In this document: piece by piece, positions 5,939 to 11,684 of the stretch
How positions within the stretch are numbered: the stretch's first letter is position 1
Layout of the letters: every line of letters starts with the position of its first letter
NCBI GenBank assembly: GCA_002336725.1
Contig: DDEO01000086.1
Span: forward strand, 1 to 11,741
Source of the DNA: Bacteroidetes bacterium UBA1952
GTDB lineage: Bacteria > Bacteroidota > Bacteroidia > Chitinophagales > Chitinophagaceae
Length of the DNA stretch: 11,741 nt
Direction of reading: 5' to 3'
Position numbers and translations under genes: made by a program
Notes under the pieces: model-generated
What the model was told of the DNA's origin: nothing
What the model saw: only the letters and a program-made list of their open reading frames with translations
Databases searched by the model: none

Positions 5939-6961
5939 ATGTCCCTTCAGGAGCAAATTGCAAAGCACAGCGCCGATATTGACGCTTATGAAGCCGTGGA
6001 TGCTGCCGCCGCCGAAGCCTTTCGTATTCAATACCTCGGCACCAAAGGCATCGTCAAGGCGATGTTTGGCGAGATGAAAACGGTGCCCGCCGAGCAGAAA
6101 AAAGAAGCCGGTCAGTGGCTCAACGCTTTTAAACAGCACGCCGAAGCGAAGTTTGAATCCTTTAAAAGCCTTCAGATTTCCGGAAAAAAAGCCGGAAAAT
6201 CCATAGACTTTTCGCTGCCCGGAACGCCGCCGCCGCTCGGTACGCGCCACCCGCTCCGCGCCGTCGAAAACCGCATTGTGAGCATCTTTGAGCGCATGGG
6301 TTTCGGCGTGGCCGAAGGCCCGGAAATCGAAGACGACTGGCACAACTTCACGGCCCTGAATATGCCCGCCGACCATCCCGCGCGCGATATGCAGGATACG
6401 TTTTATGTAAGCGAAAATCCCGCCTGGGTGCTGCGTACGCATACATCAAGTGTGCAGGCGCGACTGCTGGAAACCGAGAAGCCGCCGGTGCGCGTCATTT
6501 GCCCCGGTCGGGTGTACCGCAACGAAACGATTTCGGCGCGCGCCCACTGCTTTTTTCATCAGTGCGAAGGCCTGTATGTGGATAAAGGCGTTTCCTTCGC
6601 CGACCTCAAAGCGACGCTCTATCAGTTTGTGGAAGAGTTGTTTGGCTCGGATGTCAAAATCCGGTTCCGACCCTCGTATTTCCCGTTTACCGAACCGAGC
6701 GCCGAGATGGATATTTCCTGCACCGTATGCGGCGGAACGGGTTGCAGTCTGTGCAAACACACCGGCTGGGTAGAAATCCTGGGCTGCGGCATGGTGCATC
6801 CCAACCTGCTGCGCAACTTCGGCATTGACCCGGAAGTTTATACCGGTTTTGCCTTCGGTATGGGCATCGAGCGCATCACCCAAATCCTCTATCGCGTCAA
6901 TGACCTGCGCTTGTATTCTCAAAACGACCTGCGGTTTTTGAAGCAGTTTCAGGCGCTGTAA
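5939..6961 (+). CDS. pheS: Phenylalanine--tRNA ligase alpha subunit
   Basis: This 340-residue catalytic subunit of the alpha2-beta2 phenylalanyl-tRNA synthetase charges tRNA-Phe in the cytoplasm. An N-terminal coiled-coil tRNA-binding region (about 1-80) precedes the class II catalytic core. Motif 1 is around 103-135 (RHPLRAVENRIVSIFERMGF, then GPEIEDDWHNF). Motif 2 is VRVICPGRVYRNETISARAH (184-203) with FFHQCEG. Motif 3 is GFAFGMGIERITQI (303-316). The length is normal. Between motifs 2 and 3 is a C-x2-C-x4-C-x2-C insert (Cys261, 264, 269, 272) that the E. coli enzyme lacks and that could bind zinc. The start at 5939 gives the usual N-terminus (MSLQEQIAKH) and sits 9 bases after a -7-like box; a start at 5825 would add 38 atypical residues. 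The beta subunit gene pheT is not in the window. Confidence 0.97.
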   Translation: MSLQEQIAKHSADIDAYEAVDAAAAEAFRIQYLGTKGIVKAMFGEMKTVPAEQKKEAGQWLNAFKQHAEAKFESFKSLQISGKKAGKSIDFSLPGTPPPLGTRHPLRAVENRIVSIFERMGFGVAEGPEIEDDWHNFTALNMPADHPARDMQDTFYVSENPAWVLRTHTSSVQARLLETEKPPVRVICPGRVYRNETISARAHCFFHQCEGLYVDKGVSFADLKATLYQFVEELFGSDVKIRFRPSYFPFTEPSAEMDISCTVCGGTGCSLCKHTGWVEILGCGMVHPNLLRNFGIDPEVYTGFAFGMGIERITQILYRVNDLRLYSQNDLRFLKQFQAL

Positions 6962-6964
6962 GCG

Positions 6965-7170
6965 ATGTGTCATGTTTCATGTTTCATGTTTCATGGGAAT
7001 TAGGGATTATTGGAAAAGTCAACAATAATGCTGTCTCGGACCCAATCTTTTGTCATCCCGGAACAGCTTGCCCCAACCGCAGGTCGGGGGGAACTTGCCG
7101 GCTTGCGTCTACAAAGACCCCGTTCCGGGGTGACAAAAGAAAATCCACGTCGGCATGAAACATGACACAT
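6965..7170. repeat. Nested inverted-repeat element (MITE-like)
   Basis: A perfect 17-bp inverted repeat, ATGTGTCATGTTTCATG (6965-6981) and its complement (7154-7170), bounds a 206-bp element. The left arm runs into 3.6 tandem copies of the heptamer CATGTTT (6971-6995). Inside is a second inverted repeat, CTTTTGTCATCCCGGAAC (7047-7064) with GTTCCGGGGTGACAAAAG (7122-7139): 18 bp with one G-T pair, capping a GC-rich internal fold. No transposase is encoded. The arrangement suggests a non-autonomous repeat, possibly one element nested in another. CATGAAACATG recurs at 7175-7185, across the start codon of the next gene. Confidence 0.65.
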
Positions 7171-7175
7171 AAAAC

Positions 7176-8153
7176 ATGAAACATGTAGTTACCGGCGCGT
7201 CCGGATTCATCGGTTTGCATCTTGTAAAATCGCTTTCGGAGAAGGGCTACGCGGTGCGGGCGCTCTACCGGAATACGCTGCCGCCACCGGCGTTTCAAAG
7301 TCTGCCGGGCGTGGAATGGCTGCGCTGCGATTTGCTGGATATTTTTGATGTAGAAACCGCGCTGCAGGGCGTGGAGAAAGTTATTCACTGCGCCGCTGCC
7401 GTTTCTTTTGAGGCCGGCGATGCCGAAACGCTTTTGCACAACAACCGCGAAACGACGGCCAATCTCGTCAATGAAATGATTGCTTCGGGTCCGCAGCGGC
7501 TGATACACGTGAGCAGCGTGGCGGCGATTGGGCGCAGCAAGGAAGGCGAGGTGCTGACCGAAGATTTGTTGTGGGAAGAAAGCAAGGCCAACAGCGTGTA
7601 TGCGCGCAGCAAATGGGCCGCCGAAACGGAAGTGTGGCGCGGCGCGGGCGAGGGCCTTTCAGTCGCGATTGTCAATCCCGGAATCGTGCTGGGTGCGCCG
7701 TTTCAGAAAGAAGGCTGGAAGAATGGCTCTGCCTCTTTGATGCGCGTGGTGGATGGCGAATTTCCGTTTTATACCGAAGGCGTAAACGGCTGGGTGGATG
7801 TAAAAGACGTAGTCGCCGCTGTGATTTTATTGCTGGAAAGCGAGGTAGCAGAAGAGCGTTTCATCCTGGCTGAAAATCATTCCTATAAAGACGTTTTTAC
7901 CCAAATGGCGCATGCGCTGGGCAAAAAGCCGCCGCATATCCGCGCTACGCCTTTGATGAGCAGCCTTGTCTGGCGCTGGAATGCGGTCAAAAGCCTGTTT
8001 GGAAAACGCTCCACGGTTACCCGCGAAACGGCCCGCACGGCGCAGCAAAAAGTGTATTACAGCAGCGAAAAATTCCGGAAATTTTTTCCTGAATTTAAGT
8101 TCACGCCGTTGGAGGAGACGGTGAAAGAAATGGCAGCGCGGTACCGAGGGTAG
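7176..8153 (+). CDS. NAD(P)-dependent epimerase/reductase, extended SDR family
   Basis: This 325-residue protein is an extended short-chain dehydrogenase/reductase with an N-terminal Rossmann fold. The dinucleotide-binding motif is TGASGFIG (6-13). Asp52 in the CDLLD region is a typical cofactor-contact position. The catalytic set is a serine at 113-114 (IHVSSVAAIG), Tyr142 and Lys146 (YARSK). The family resembles dihydroflavonol-4-reductase-like and NAD-dependent epimerase/dehydratase proteins acting on sugar nucleotides, ketones or isoprenoid/steroid-type substrates; the substrate cannot be assigned. The start is fixed because the glycine motif begins at residue 6. The start codon lies in a CATGAAACATG copy belonging to the adjacent repeat family, and no convincing promoter is visible upstream. 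The stop codon runs straight into a micro-hairpin repeat cluster. The gene appears monocistronic. Confidence 0.88.
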   Translation: MKHVVTGASGFIGLHLVKSLSEKGYAVRALYRNTLPPPAFQSLPGVEWLRCDLLDIFDVETALQGVEKVIHCAAAVSFEAGDAETLLHNNRETTANLVNEMIASGPQRLIHVSSVAAIGRSKEGEVLTEDLLWEESKANSVYARSKWAAETEVWRGAGEGLSVAIVNPGIVLGAPFQKEGWKNGSASLMRVVDGEFPFYTEGVNGWVDVKDVVAAVILLLESEVAEERFILAENHSYKDVFTQMAHALGKKPPHIRATPLMSSLVWRWNAVKSLFGKRSTVTRETARTAQQKVYYSSEKFRKFFPEFKFTPLEETVKEMAARYRG

Positions 8154-8387
8154 TTGGAGCTTCACTTGGATGCCTTCGGCGTTGGACACCGCTTCGCGGC
8201 GTTGGAGCGCCAAAGGCGCTTCAGAATTCGTTCTGGCAGCTATTTTGTTCATCGGTTGTAAAAAATCGTTTCCGACAGCAGCAAAAATTCTACGCTCCGC
8301 AAGCCGAAGACTCCTACATCCGCCGCAGGCTGCGCCCAACGGCACGAAGTGCGTCCGACACTACTCGCGCGTGGTCCAAACCACTCT
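8154..8387. repeat. Micro-hairpin repeat cluster, left of the GNAT-like pair
   Basis: Short GC-rich stems with 3-base loops alternate with GTTGGA or its complement. Examples are GCC-ttc-GGC (8172-8180), CCGC-ttc-GCGG (8189-8199) and AGCGCC-aaa-GGCGCT (8206-8220). The right part (8301-8358) matches 9168-9225 in direct orientation at about 50 of 58 positions. The left part (8196-8208, GCGGCGTTGGAGC) is an exact inverted copy of 9231-9243. The middle (about 8221-8300) contains no recognisable gene. Confidence 0.7.
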
Positions 8388-8906
8388 ATGAAAGCACCCT
8401 TTGATATTGAGATTGACAAACTCACCCGCTCCGTCGAAAACGCCGTGACCGGCGATAGTTTTAAGACGGAAGTGCTGGTTCTGGCTCCTTCAGATGTCCG
8501 CGGGATTAGAAAGTCTGACTGGCTATTCGACTGGAAAACGGAAGCCCGCGACGCTGATAAGCAGGTTTATAAACTCATAATTGCGGGAAACCCAACGATT
8601 GTGCAGGGACTGATTAGCCTGCAAGACCGCGGCGACCACATTTTTATGCATTTGATTGAAAGCAGCCGCTTCAACCGAGGTGCAAAGAAGGTGTATCTGG
8701 GCGTACCGGGAAACCTGATTGCCTTTGCCTGCAAACTTTCCTTTGACAGCGGTTATGGCGGGTACGTTTCTTTTGAGAGCAAAACCCGGCTGATTGAGCA
8801 CTACCAAAAGACGCTCGGCGCACAGCTTTTATTCGGCAATTTTATGGCTATCAATACGGCTGCGGCAGCCAAACTTATCACCCGCTATTTTCCGGAAATT
8901 TCGTAA
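8388..8906 (+). CDS. Uncharacterised GNAT-like protein
   Basis: This 172-residue cytoplasmic protein has no signal peptide or membrane segment. The N-terminal half contains SDWLFDWKTEA (43-53) and a strand-like stretch VYKLIIAGNPTIVQGLISLQD (60-80). The C-terminal half looks like the acetyl-CoA-binding part of a GNAT fold: strand VYLGV, a turn PGN, the helix LIAFACKLSFDSGYGGYVSFE (110-130), then a helix and IEHYQKTLGAQ (136-146), which matches the usual ending FYEKLGF. The acyl-binding Q/RxxGxG/A loop is not canonical, so activity is uncertain. A small basic ORF starts 9 bp downstream, and repeat clusters flank the two genes. The start at 8388 leaves out 13 residues translated from repeat sequence. 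Function is unknown; a toxin-antitoxin-like or modification role is only an inference. Confidence 0.75.
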   Translation: MKAPFDIEIDKLTRSVENAVTGDSFKTEVLVLAPSDVRGIRKSDWLFDWKTEARDADKQVYKLIIAGNPTIVQGLISLQDRGDHIFMHLIESSRFNRGAKKVYLGVPGNLIAFACKLSFDSGYGGYVSFESKTRLIEHYQKTLGAQLLFGNFMAINTAAAAKLITRYFPEIS

Positions 8907-8915
8907 CTTACCAAC

Positions 8916-9116
8916 ATGATTAAAGAGCCTTTAAATGTGGATTTCGTTACGACCGGACACCAACCCGACTCGGCGGATTTCGCACGTATCAGTGAGTGGA
9001 TTGCGGCAGATAAAAAACGCCGGGCGAAGCGAACAGCCAACCTACGACCATCTTCTACCCCTGCCCCTGCTGAAGCAAAGTCTATTGCGAAGTGCGCGAA
9101 GAAGACAAGCGCGTAA
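8916..9116 (+). CDS. Small basic protein paired with the GNAT-like gene
   Basis: This encodes a 66-residue protein starting 9 bp after the GNAT-like stop codon, so the two are probably co-transcribed. The N-terminal part (IKEPLNVDFVTTGHQPDSADFARISEWIAADKKRR) looks like a real folded segment with a strand and an amphipathic helix. The C-terminal part after residue 37 is low-complexity, rich in Lys, Arg, Ala, Pro and Ser. There is no transmembrane segment. I recognise no named family. Size, charge and position would fit an antitoxin-like or regulatory partner, but nothing in the sequence proves this. The ORF ends about 50 bp before the second repeat cluster. An overlapping ORF at 8935-9141 is possible but less convincing because it has no spacing relationship to the upstream gene. 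Confidence 0.6.
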   Translation: MIKEPLNVDFVTTGHQPDSADFARISEWIAADKKRRAKRTANLRPSSTPAPAEAKSIAKCAKKTSA

Positions 9117-9159
9117 GGGCAACGTCTGGTTTGTAGCCTAACTTCCTTAGGATTTATCC

Positions 9160-9256
9160 AACGCACGAAGCCGAAGGCTCCAACATCCGCCGCAGGCGAT
9201 GTCCAACGGCACGAAGTGCGCCCAAGCAAAGCTCCAACGCCGCTTCGCGGCCTTCC
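9160..9256. repeat. Micro-hairpin repeat cluster, right of the GNAT-like pair
   Basis: Stems with 3-base loops, such as AGCC-gaa-GGCT, GCAC-gaa-GTGC and GCCGC-ttc-GCGGC, alternate with TCCAAC. Positions 9168-9225 are a direct, about 86% identical copy of 8301-8358, and 9231-9243 is an exact inverted copy of 8196-8208. The cluster ends just before the promoter of the cobalamin-binding gene. Confidence 0.7.
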
Positions 9257-9258
9257 CT

Positions 9259-9266
9259 TACTTTTG
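9259..9266 (+). promoter_or_regulatory. -7 promoter element of the cobalamin-binding gene
   Basis: TACTTTTG matches TAnnTTTG exactly, with 9 bases before the ATG at 9276, so the transcript leader is probably only a few bases long. No TTG -33 box is visible because that region is micro-hairpin repeat. Confidence 0.5.
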
Positions 9267-9275
9267 CCCCACATT

Positions 9276-9695
9276 ATGTCGCAGCTCAACCGCCCCATTC
9301 GTGTTTTGGTAGCCAAAGTAGGTCTCGACGGCCACGACCGCGGCGCCAAAGTGATTGCCACTGCCCTGCGCGATGCCGGAATGGAAGTGGTTTATACCGG
9401 TCTGCGCCAAACGCCCGAAGCCGTGGTGAATGCGGCCTTGCAGGAAGATGTGGACGCTATCGGCGTTTCGATTCTCAGCGGTGCGCATAACACGGTTTTC
9501 CCCCGCATTCTTTCTTTGATGCAGGAAAAAGGAATCGGTGATGTGCTGCTTACCGGTGGCGGCATCATCCCCGAAGACGACCGCGCCGCACTGCAACAAC
9601 AAGGCGTGGGGATGCTCTTCGCGCCCGGTGCCACAACAACCGACATCGCCGATTATATCCGCAACTGGGTTACGGAGCACCGGAGCGTTTTGTAA
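9276..9695 (+). CDS. Stand-alone cobalamin-binding subunit of methylmalonyl-CoA mutase type
   Basis: This 139-residue protein is a complete B12-binding Rossmann-like domain equivalent to the C-terminus of methylmalonyl-CoA mutase. The cobalamin lower-ligand motif DxHxxG is present as Asp18-Gly19-His20-Asp21-Arg22-Gly23 in KVGLDGHDRGAKVIA. The other two binding motifs are SILSGAH (65-71) and TGGGII (93-98). Such small subunits pair with a separate catalytic TIM-barrel subunit in adenosylcobalamin mutases (methylmalonyl-CoA, isobutyryl-CoA or 2-hydroxyisobutyryl-CoA type). No large subunit or MeaB-type chaperone gene is next to it, so the substrate cannot be assigned. The start at 9276 gives a family-typical N-terminus and follows a -7 element; an in-frame ATG at 9216 would translate repeat sequence. 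It appears monocistronic. Confidence 0.92.
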   Translation: MSQLNRPIRVLVAKVGLDGHDRGAKVIATALRDAGMEVVYTGLRQTPEAVVNAALQEDVDAIGVSILSGAHNTVFPRILSLMQEKGIGDVLLTGGGIIPEDDRAALQQQGVGMLFAPGATTTDIADYIRNWVTEHRSVL

Positions 9696-9710
9696 TACCA
9701 TTCCATTTCT

Positions 9711-9738
9711 GTAGAGACAAGGCATACCTTGTCTCTAC
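9711..9738. repeat. Perfect 12-bp palindromic repeat
   Basis: GTAGAGACAAGG (9711-9722) and CCTTGTCTCTAC (9727-9738) are exact complements around a 4-base CATA loop, 15 bp after the cobalamin-binding gene. TAGAGAC/GTCTCTA palindromes resemble short dispersed intergenic repeats known from several phyla. There is no T-run, so it is probably a repeat rather than a classical terminator, although the stem would be very stable in RNA. Confidence 0.7.
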
Positions 9739-9975
9739 CAACCGTGCGGCTGGCCGGGAGGTGGAATTTTCCGGAAATAATTCCCGCAGATTTTCTTCCT
9801 TTTCAGACGGCTGGTATCCTGGGGACGTAGGAATGTGCCAAGCGGCGCGTTCGCGTTAATCTGCGAAAGAATTTTGACAAGTCGCGCAGGTCATTATCCT
9901 TTTTCCTGCCTTTCTGGCACTTTTGCGTTTCGGGCTTGATATTTGCTCTGTTTCAAAACAGAAAATCAATCCCGA
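9739..9975. other. Leader region of the clpP pair
   Basis: No gene is visible. A TTCCGGAA palindrome lies at 9769-9776. Weak promoter-like boxes occur: TTGACA near 9877 followed by TATCCT, and GATATTTG just before CTGTT-N4-AACAG. None is a clear TAnnTTTG with correct -33 spacing. The clpP1 promoter should be here but I cannot place it firmly. Confidence 0.3.
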
Positions 9976-10689
9976 ATGAATCCAAAGGAATTTAGAAAAT
10001 ATGCCGTCGGACACCTTGGAATGTCCGGAAACACGCTGGATGATTACAGCGCCAAAGTGGACATCCAACTGCCCACCAACCTCACGCCTTACATTATCGA
10101 AGAGCGCCCGATGAACGTGGCCCAAATGGACGTTTTCTCCCGCCTGATGATGGACCGTATCATCTTCCTCGGCACGGGTATCGACGACCAAGTGGCTAAT
10201 ATTGTTACGGCACAACTGCTCTTTCTGGAAAGCGTAGACCGCACCCGCGACGTGCAGATGTATCTCAACTCGCCCGGCGGCTCGGTATATGCCGGCCTCG
10301 GCATCTATGACACGATGCAGGTCATCAACCCCGATGTGAGCACCATCTGTACCGGTATGGCGGCCTCTATGGGCGCGGTGCTGATGTGCGCCGGTGCGGA
10401 AGGCAAGCGCACGGCGCTGCGCCACAGCCGGATTATGCTGCACCAACCGTCTTCGGCGATTGGCGGACAAGCCACGGACATTGAAATCACCGTCAAGGAG
10501 ATTCAGCGCGTGAAGAAAAACCTCTACACCGTTATCTCTGAACATACCGGACAGCCTTACGAAAAAGTGGCTGCCGACTGCGACCGCGACTACTGGATGA
10601 TTGCCGAAGAAGCCAAAACCTATGGCCTGGTGGACGAGGTGCTGGGCGTAAATCCCAAAAAAGTAAAGGCGAAAAAGGAAGAAGCCTAA
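9976..10689 (+). CDS. clpP: ATP-dependent Clp protease proteolytic subunit (first copy)
   Basis: This 237-residue ClpP is a serine peptidase that forms a double-heptamer chamber and degrades proteins fed by an AAA+ unfoldase such as ClpX. The catalytic triad is complete: Ser131 in TGMAASMGA, His156 in MLHQPS and Asp205 in CDRDYW. The oxyanion-loop motif NSPGGS (98-103) and the handle IGGQATDIEI (162-171) are canonical. It has an N-terminal extension of about 35 residues before TPYIIEERPMN, which could be processed or contact the unfoldase, and a lysine-rich C-terminal tail. The start at 9976 is preferred over an in-frame ATG at 9943. A second clpP follows after 69 bp. This copy looks like the canonical housekeeping ClpP. 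Confidence 0.97.
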   Translation: MNPKEFRKYAVGHLGMSGNTLDDYSAKVDIQLPTNLTPYIIEERPMNVAQMDVFSRLMMDRIIFLGTGIDDQVANIVTAQLLFLESVDRTRDVQMYLNSPGGSVYAGLGIYDTMQVINPDVSTICTGMAASMGAVLMCAGAEGKRTALRHSRIMLHQPSSAIGGQATDIEITVKEIQRVKKNLYTVISEHTGQPYEKVAADCDRDYWMIAEEAKTYGLVDEVLGVNPKKVKAKKEEA

Positions 10690-10701
10690 ACGCCCGCCGT
10701 T

Positions 10702-10720
10702 TTCCGGAAATTTTCCGGAA
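10702..10720. repeat. Tandem TTCCGGAA palindromes between the clpP genes
   Basis: Two copies of TTTCCGGAAA lie 11 bp apart (octamers at 10702-10709 and 10713-10720), about one helical turn, between the clpP1 stop and the clpP2 start. The spacing would put two bound dimers on the same face of DNA. They could form a regulator site for clpP2 or be part of a wider repeat; see findings. Confidence 0.45.
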
Positions 10721-10758
10721 ATCATTCTCTTTAAAACATAAAAAAATAAGAAGCAAAA

Positions 10759-11424
10759 ATGCTGAACGATAAATATCTGCACCTGCCGTTCCGTCAGGAC
10801 GAAGACGGCGATGACGACGACCGCACGCCGGATGAAGAGAACCTGCCTGCTGCCGAGCCGCAAAGCCCGTTTTCGATGTGGGCAAAGCGTTCCGACGAGT
10901 TGTTTTTTGAAAAACGCTCCGTTTATCTCTGGGGCGCGGTAGAAGACAAATCTGCTAAAGACATCGTAAACCGCCTGCTGCTGTTGGATGCCGACAAGCC
11001 GGGCGAGGAAATCAAGTTTTTTATCAACTCGCCGGGCGGCGTGGTTACAAGCGGCATGGTCATCTATGATGTGATGCAGATGATCAAGTCGCCGGTGCGC
11101 ACGATTTGCATGGGATTGGCGGCCTCTATGGGTTCTATCCTGCTGGCGGGCGGCACCAAAGGCAAGCGTGGCATTTTCCCGCATGGCGAGGTGATGATCC
11201 ATCAGCCTTCGCTCGGCGGTTATATGCGCGGGGTGAGCGCCGACCTGGAAATTCAGGCCATTCAGATCAAAAAGACGAAAGAAATGGGCGCTAAAATTCT
11301 CAGCGAAGCCACCGGGCAGCCTTTTGAGCGCGTGCTGCGCGACCTGGAGCGCGACTATTGGATGGATGCCGAAGAAAGCATCAAATACGGTATCGTAGAT
11401 GAAATTCTGGACAAGATGCCATAG
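10759..11424 (+). CDS. ClpP-family peptidase (second copy)
   Basis: This 221-residue ClpP paralogue has an intact triad: Ser123 in GLAASMGS, His148 in MIHQPS and Asp199 in LERDYW. It also has NSPGGV (90-95). It differs from the first copy in three ways. Its N-terminus is highly acidic (QDEDGDDDDRTPDEE, 13-27). The axial region reads FEKRSVYLWGAVEDKSA instead of the usual RIIFLG. The handle is two residues longer (LGGYMRGVSADLEI instead of IGGQATDIEI). The pair probably forms one transcription unit with the first clpP. Paired ClpPs in other bacteria can form mixed-ring proteases, so a hetero-oligomer or alternative chamber is plausible but inferred. The AT-rich leader before the ATG is typical of the phylum. 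No clpX is present before the window ends. Confidence 0.93.
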   Translation: MLNDKYLHLPFRQDEDGDDDDRTPDEENLPAAEPQSPFSMWAKRSDELFFEKRSVYLWGAVEDKSAKDIVNRLLLLDADKPGEEIKFFINSPGGVVTSGMVIYDVMQMIKSPVRTICMGLAASMGSILLAGGTKGKRGIFPHGEVMIHQPSLGGYMRGVSADLEIQAIQIKKTKEMGAKILSEATGQPFERVLRDLERDYWMDAEESIKYGIVDEILDKMP

Positions 11425-11458
11425 CGCCCTGGGTTGCAGCGTGCATTTCAAATTTTCG

Positions 11459-11480
11459 CTGCCTGATAAAGTGTAGGCAG
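11459..11480 (+). terminator. Weak hairpin after the clpP pair
   Basis: CTGCCT (11459-11464) pairs with AGGCAG (11475-11480) around a 10-base loop, 35 bp after the second clpP stop. Only a weak, delayed T-stretch (ACTTTTAATTC) follows, so termination here is uncertain. Confidence 0.3.
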
Positions 11481-11638
11481 TCGGGAACTTTTAATTCATC
11501 CTGACAGCTAAATCACAAACAAAATTACAAACGCCTATAATAAATTTGCTTTGTAAAAATAGTTTGAGTCCTTTGCTGTTCCGGGAAAAAGGCTTTCTGC
11601 GAGCGGCCGTACATACGTTTTGAAATTTATCTGTTAAG

Positions 11639-11684
11639 GCAACCTGTGCATTACTTCGGTTCTGTGCAGGTTGCTTTTCTTTTT
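11639..11684 (+). terminator. Strong rho-independent terminator
   Basis: GCAACCTG (11639-11646) pairs perfectly with CAGGTTGC (11667-11674), extended inward by TGCA/TGTG with two G-U pairs. An apical AC-TTCG-GT supplies a stable tetraloop. The stem is followed directly by TTTTCTTTTT (11675-11684). It reads on the plus strand and would end a transcript from the clpP pair or a small transcript starting in 11500-11560. This is the clearest terminator in the window. Confidence 0.8.

Noticed and set aside
5933..6973. Two minus-strand ORFs (5933-6442 and 6446-6973)
   Set aside because: Both are antisense to pheS, which is well supported by class II motifs.
6971..6995. Tandem CATGTTT repeats considered as a CRISPR or VNTR array
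   Set aside because: The unit is only 7 bp with no spacers, and the sequence is better explained as the arm of an inverted-repeat element.
8154..8387. Considered a decayed gene or coding extension of the GNAT-like protein
   Set aside because: The stretch consists largely of micro-hairpin repeats, and translating it upstream of 8388 gives no conserved-looking sequence.
9856..11451. 531-codon minus-strand ORF
   Set aside because: It runs antisense through both clpP genes and their spacer. Its apparent length and internal similarity simply mirror the two homologous ClpP genes on the other strand.
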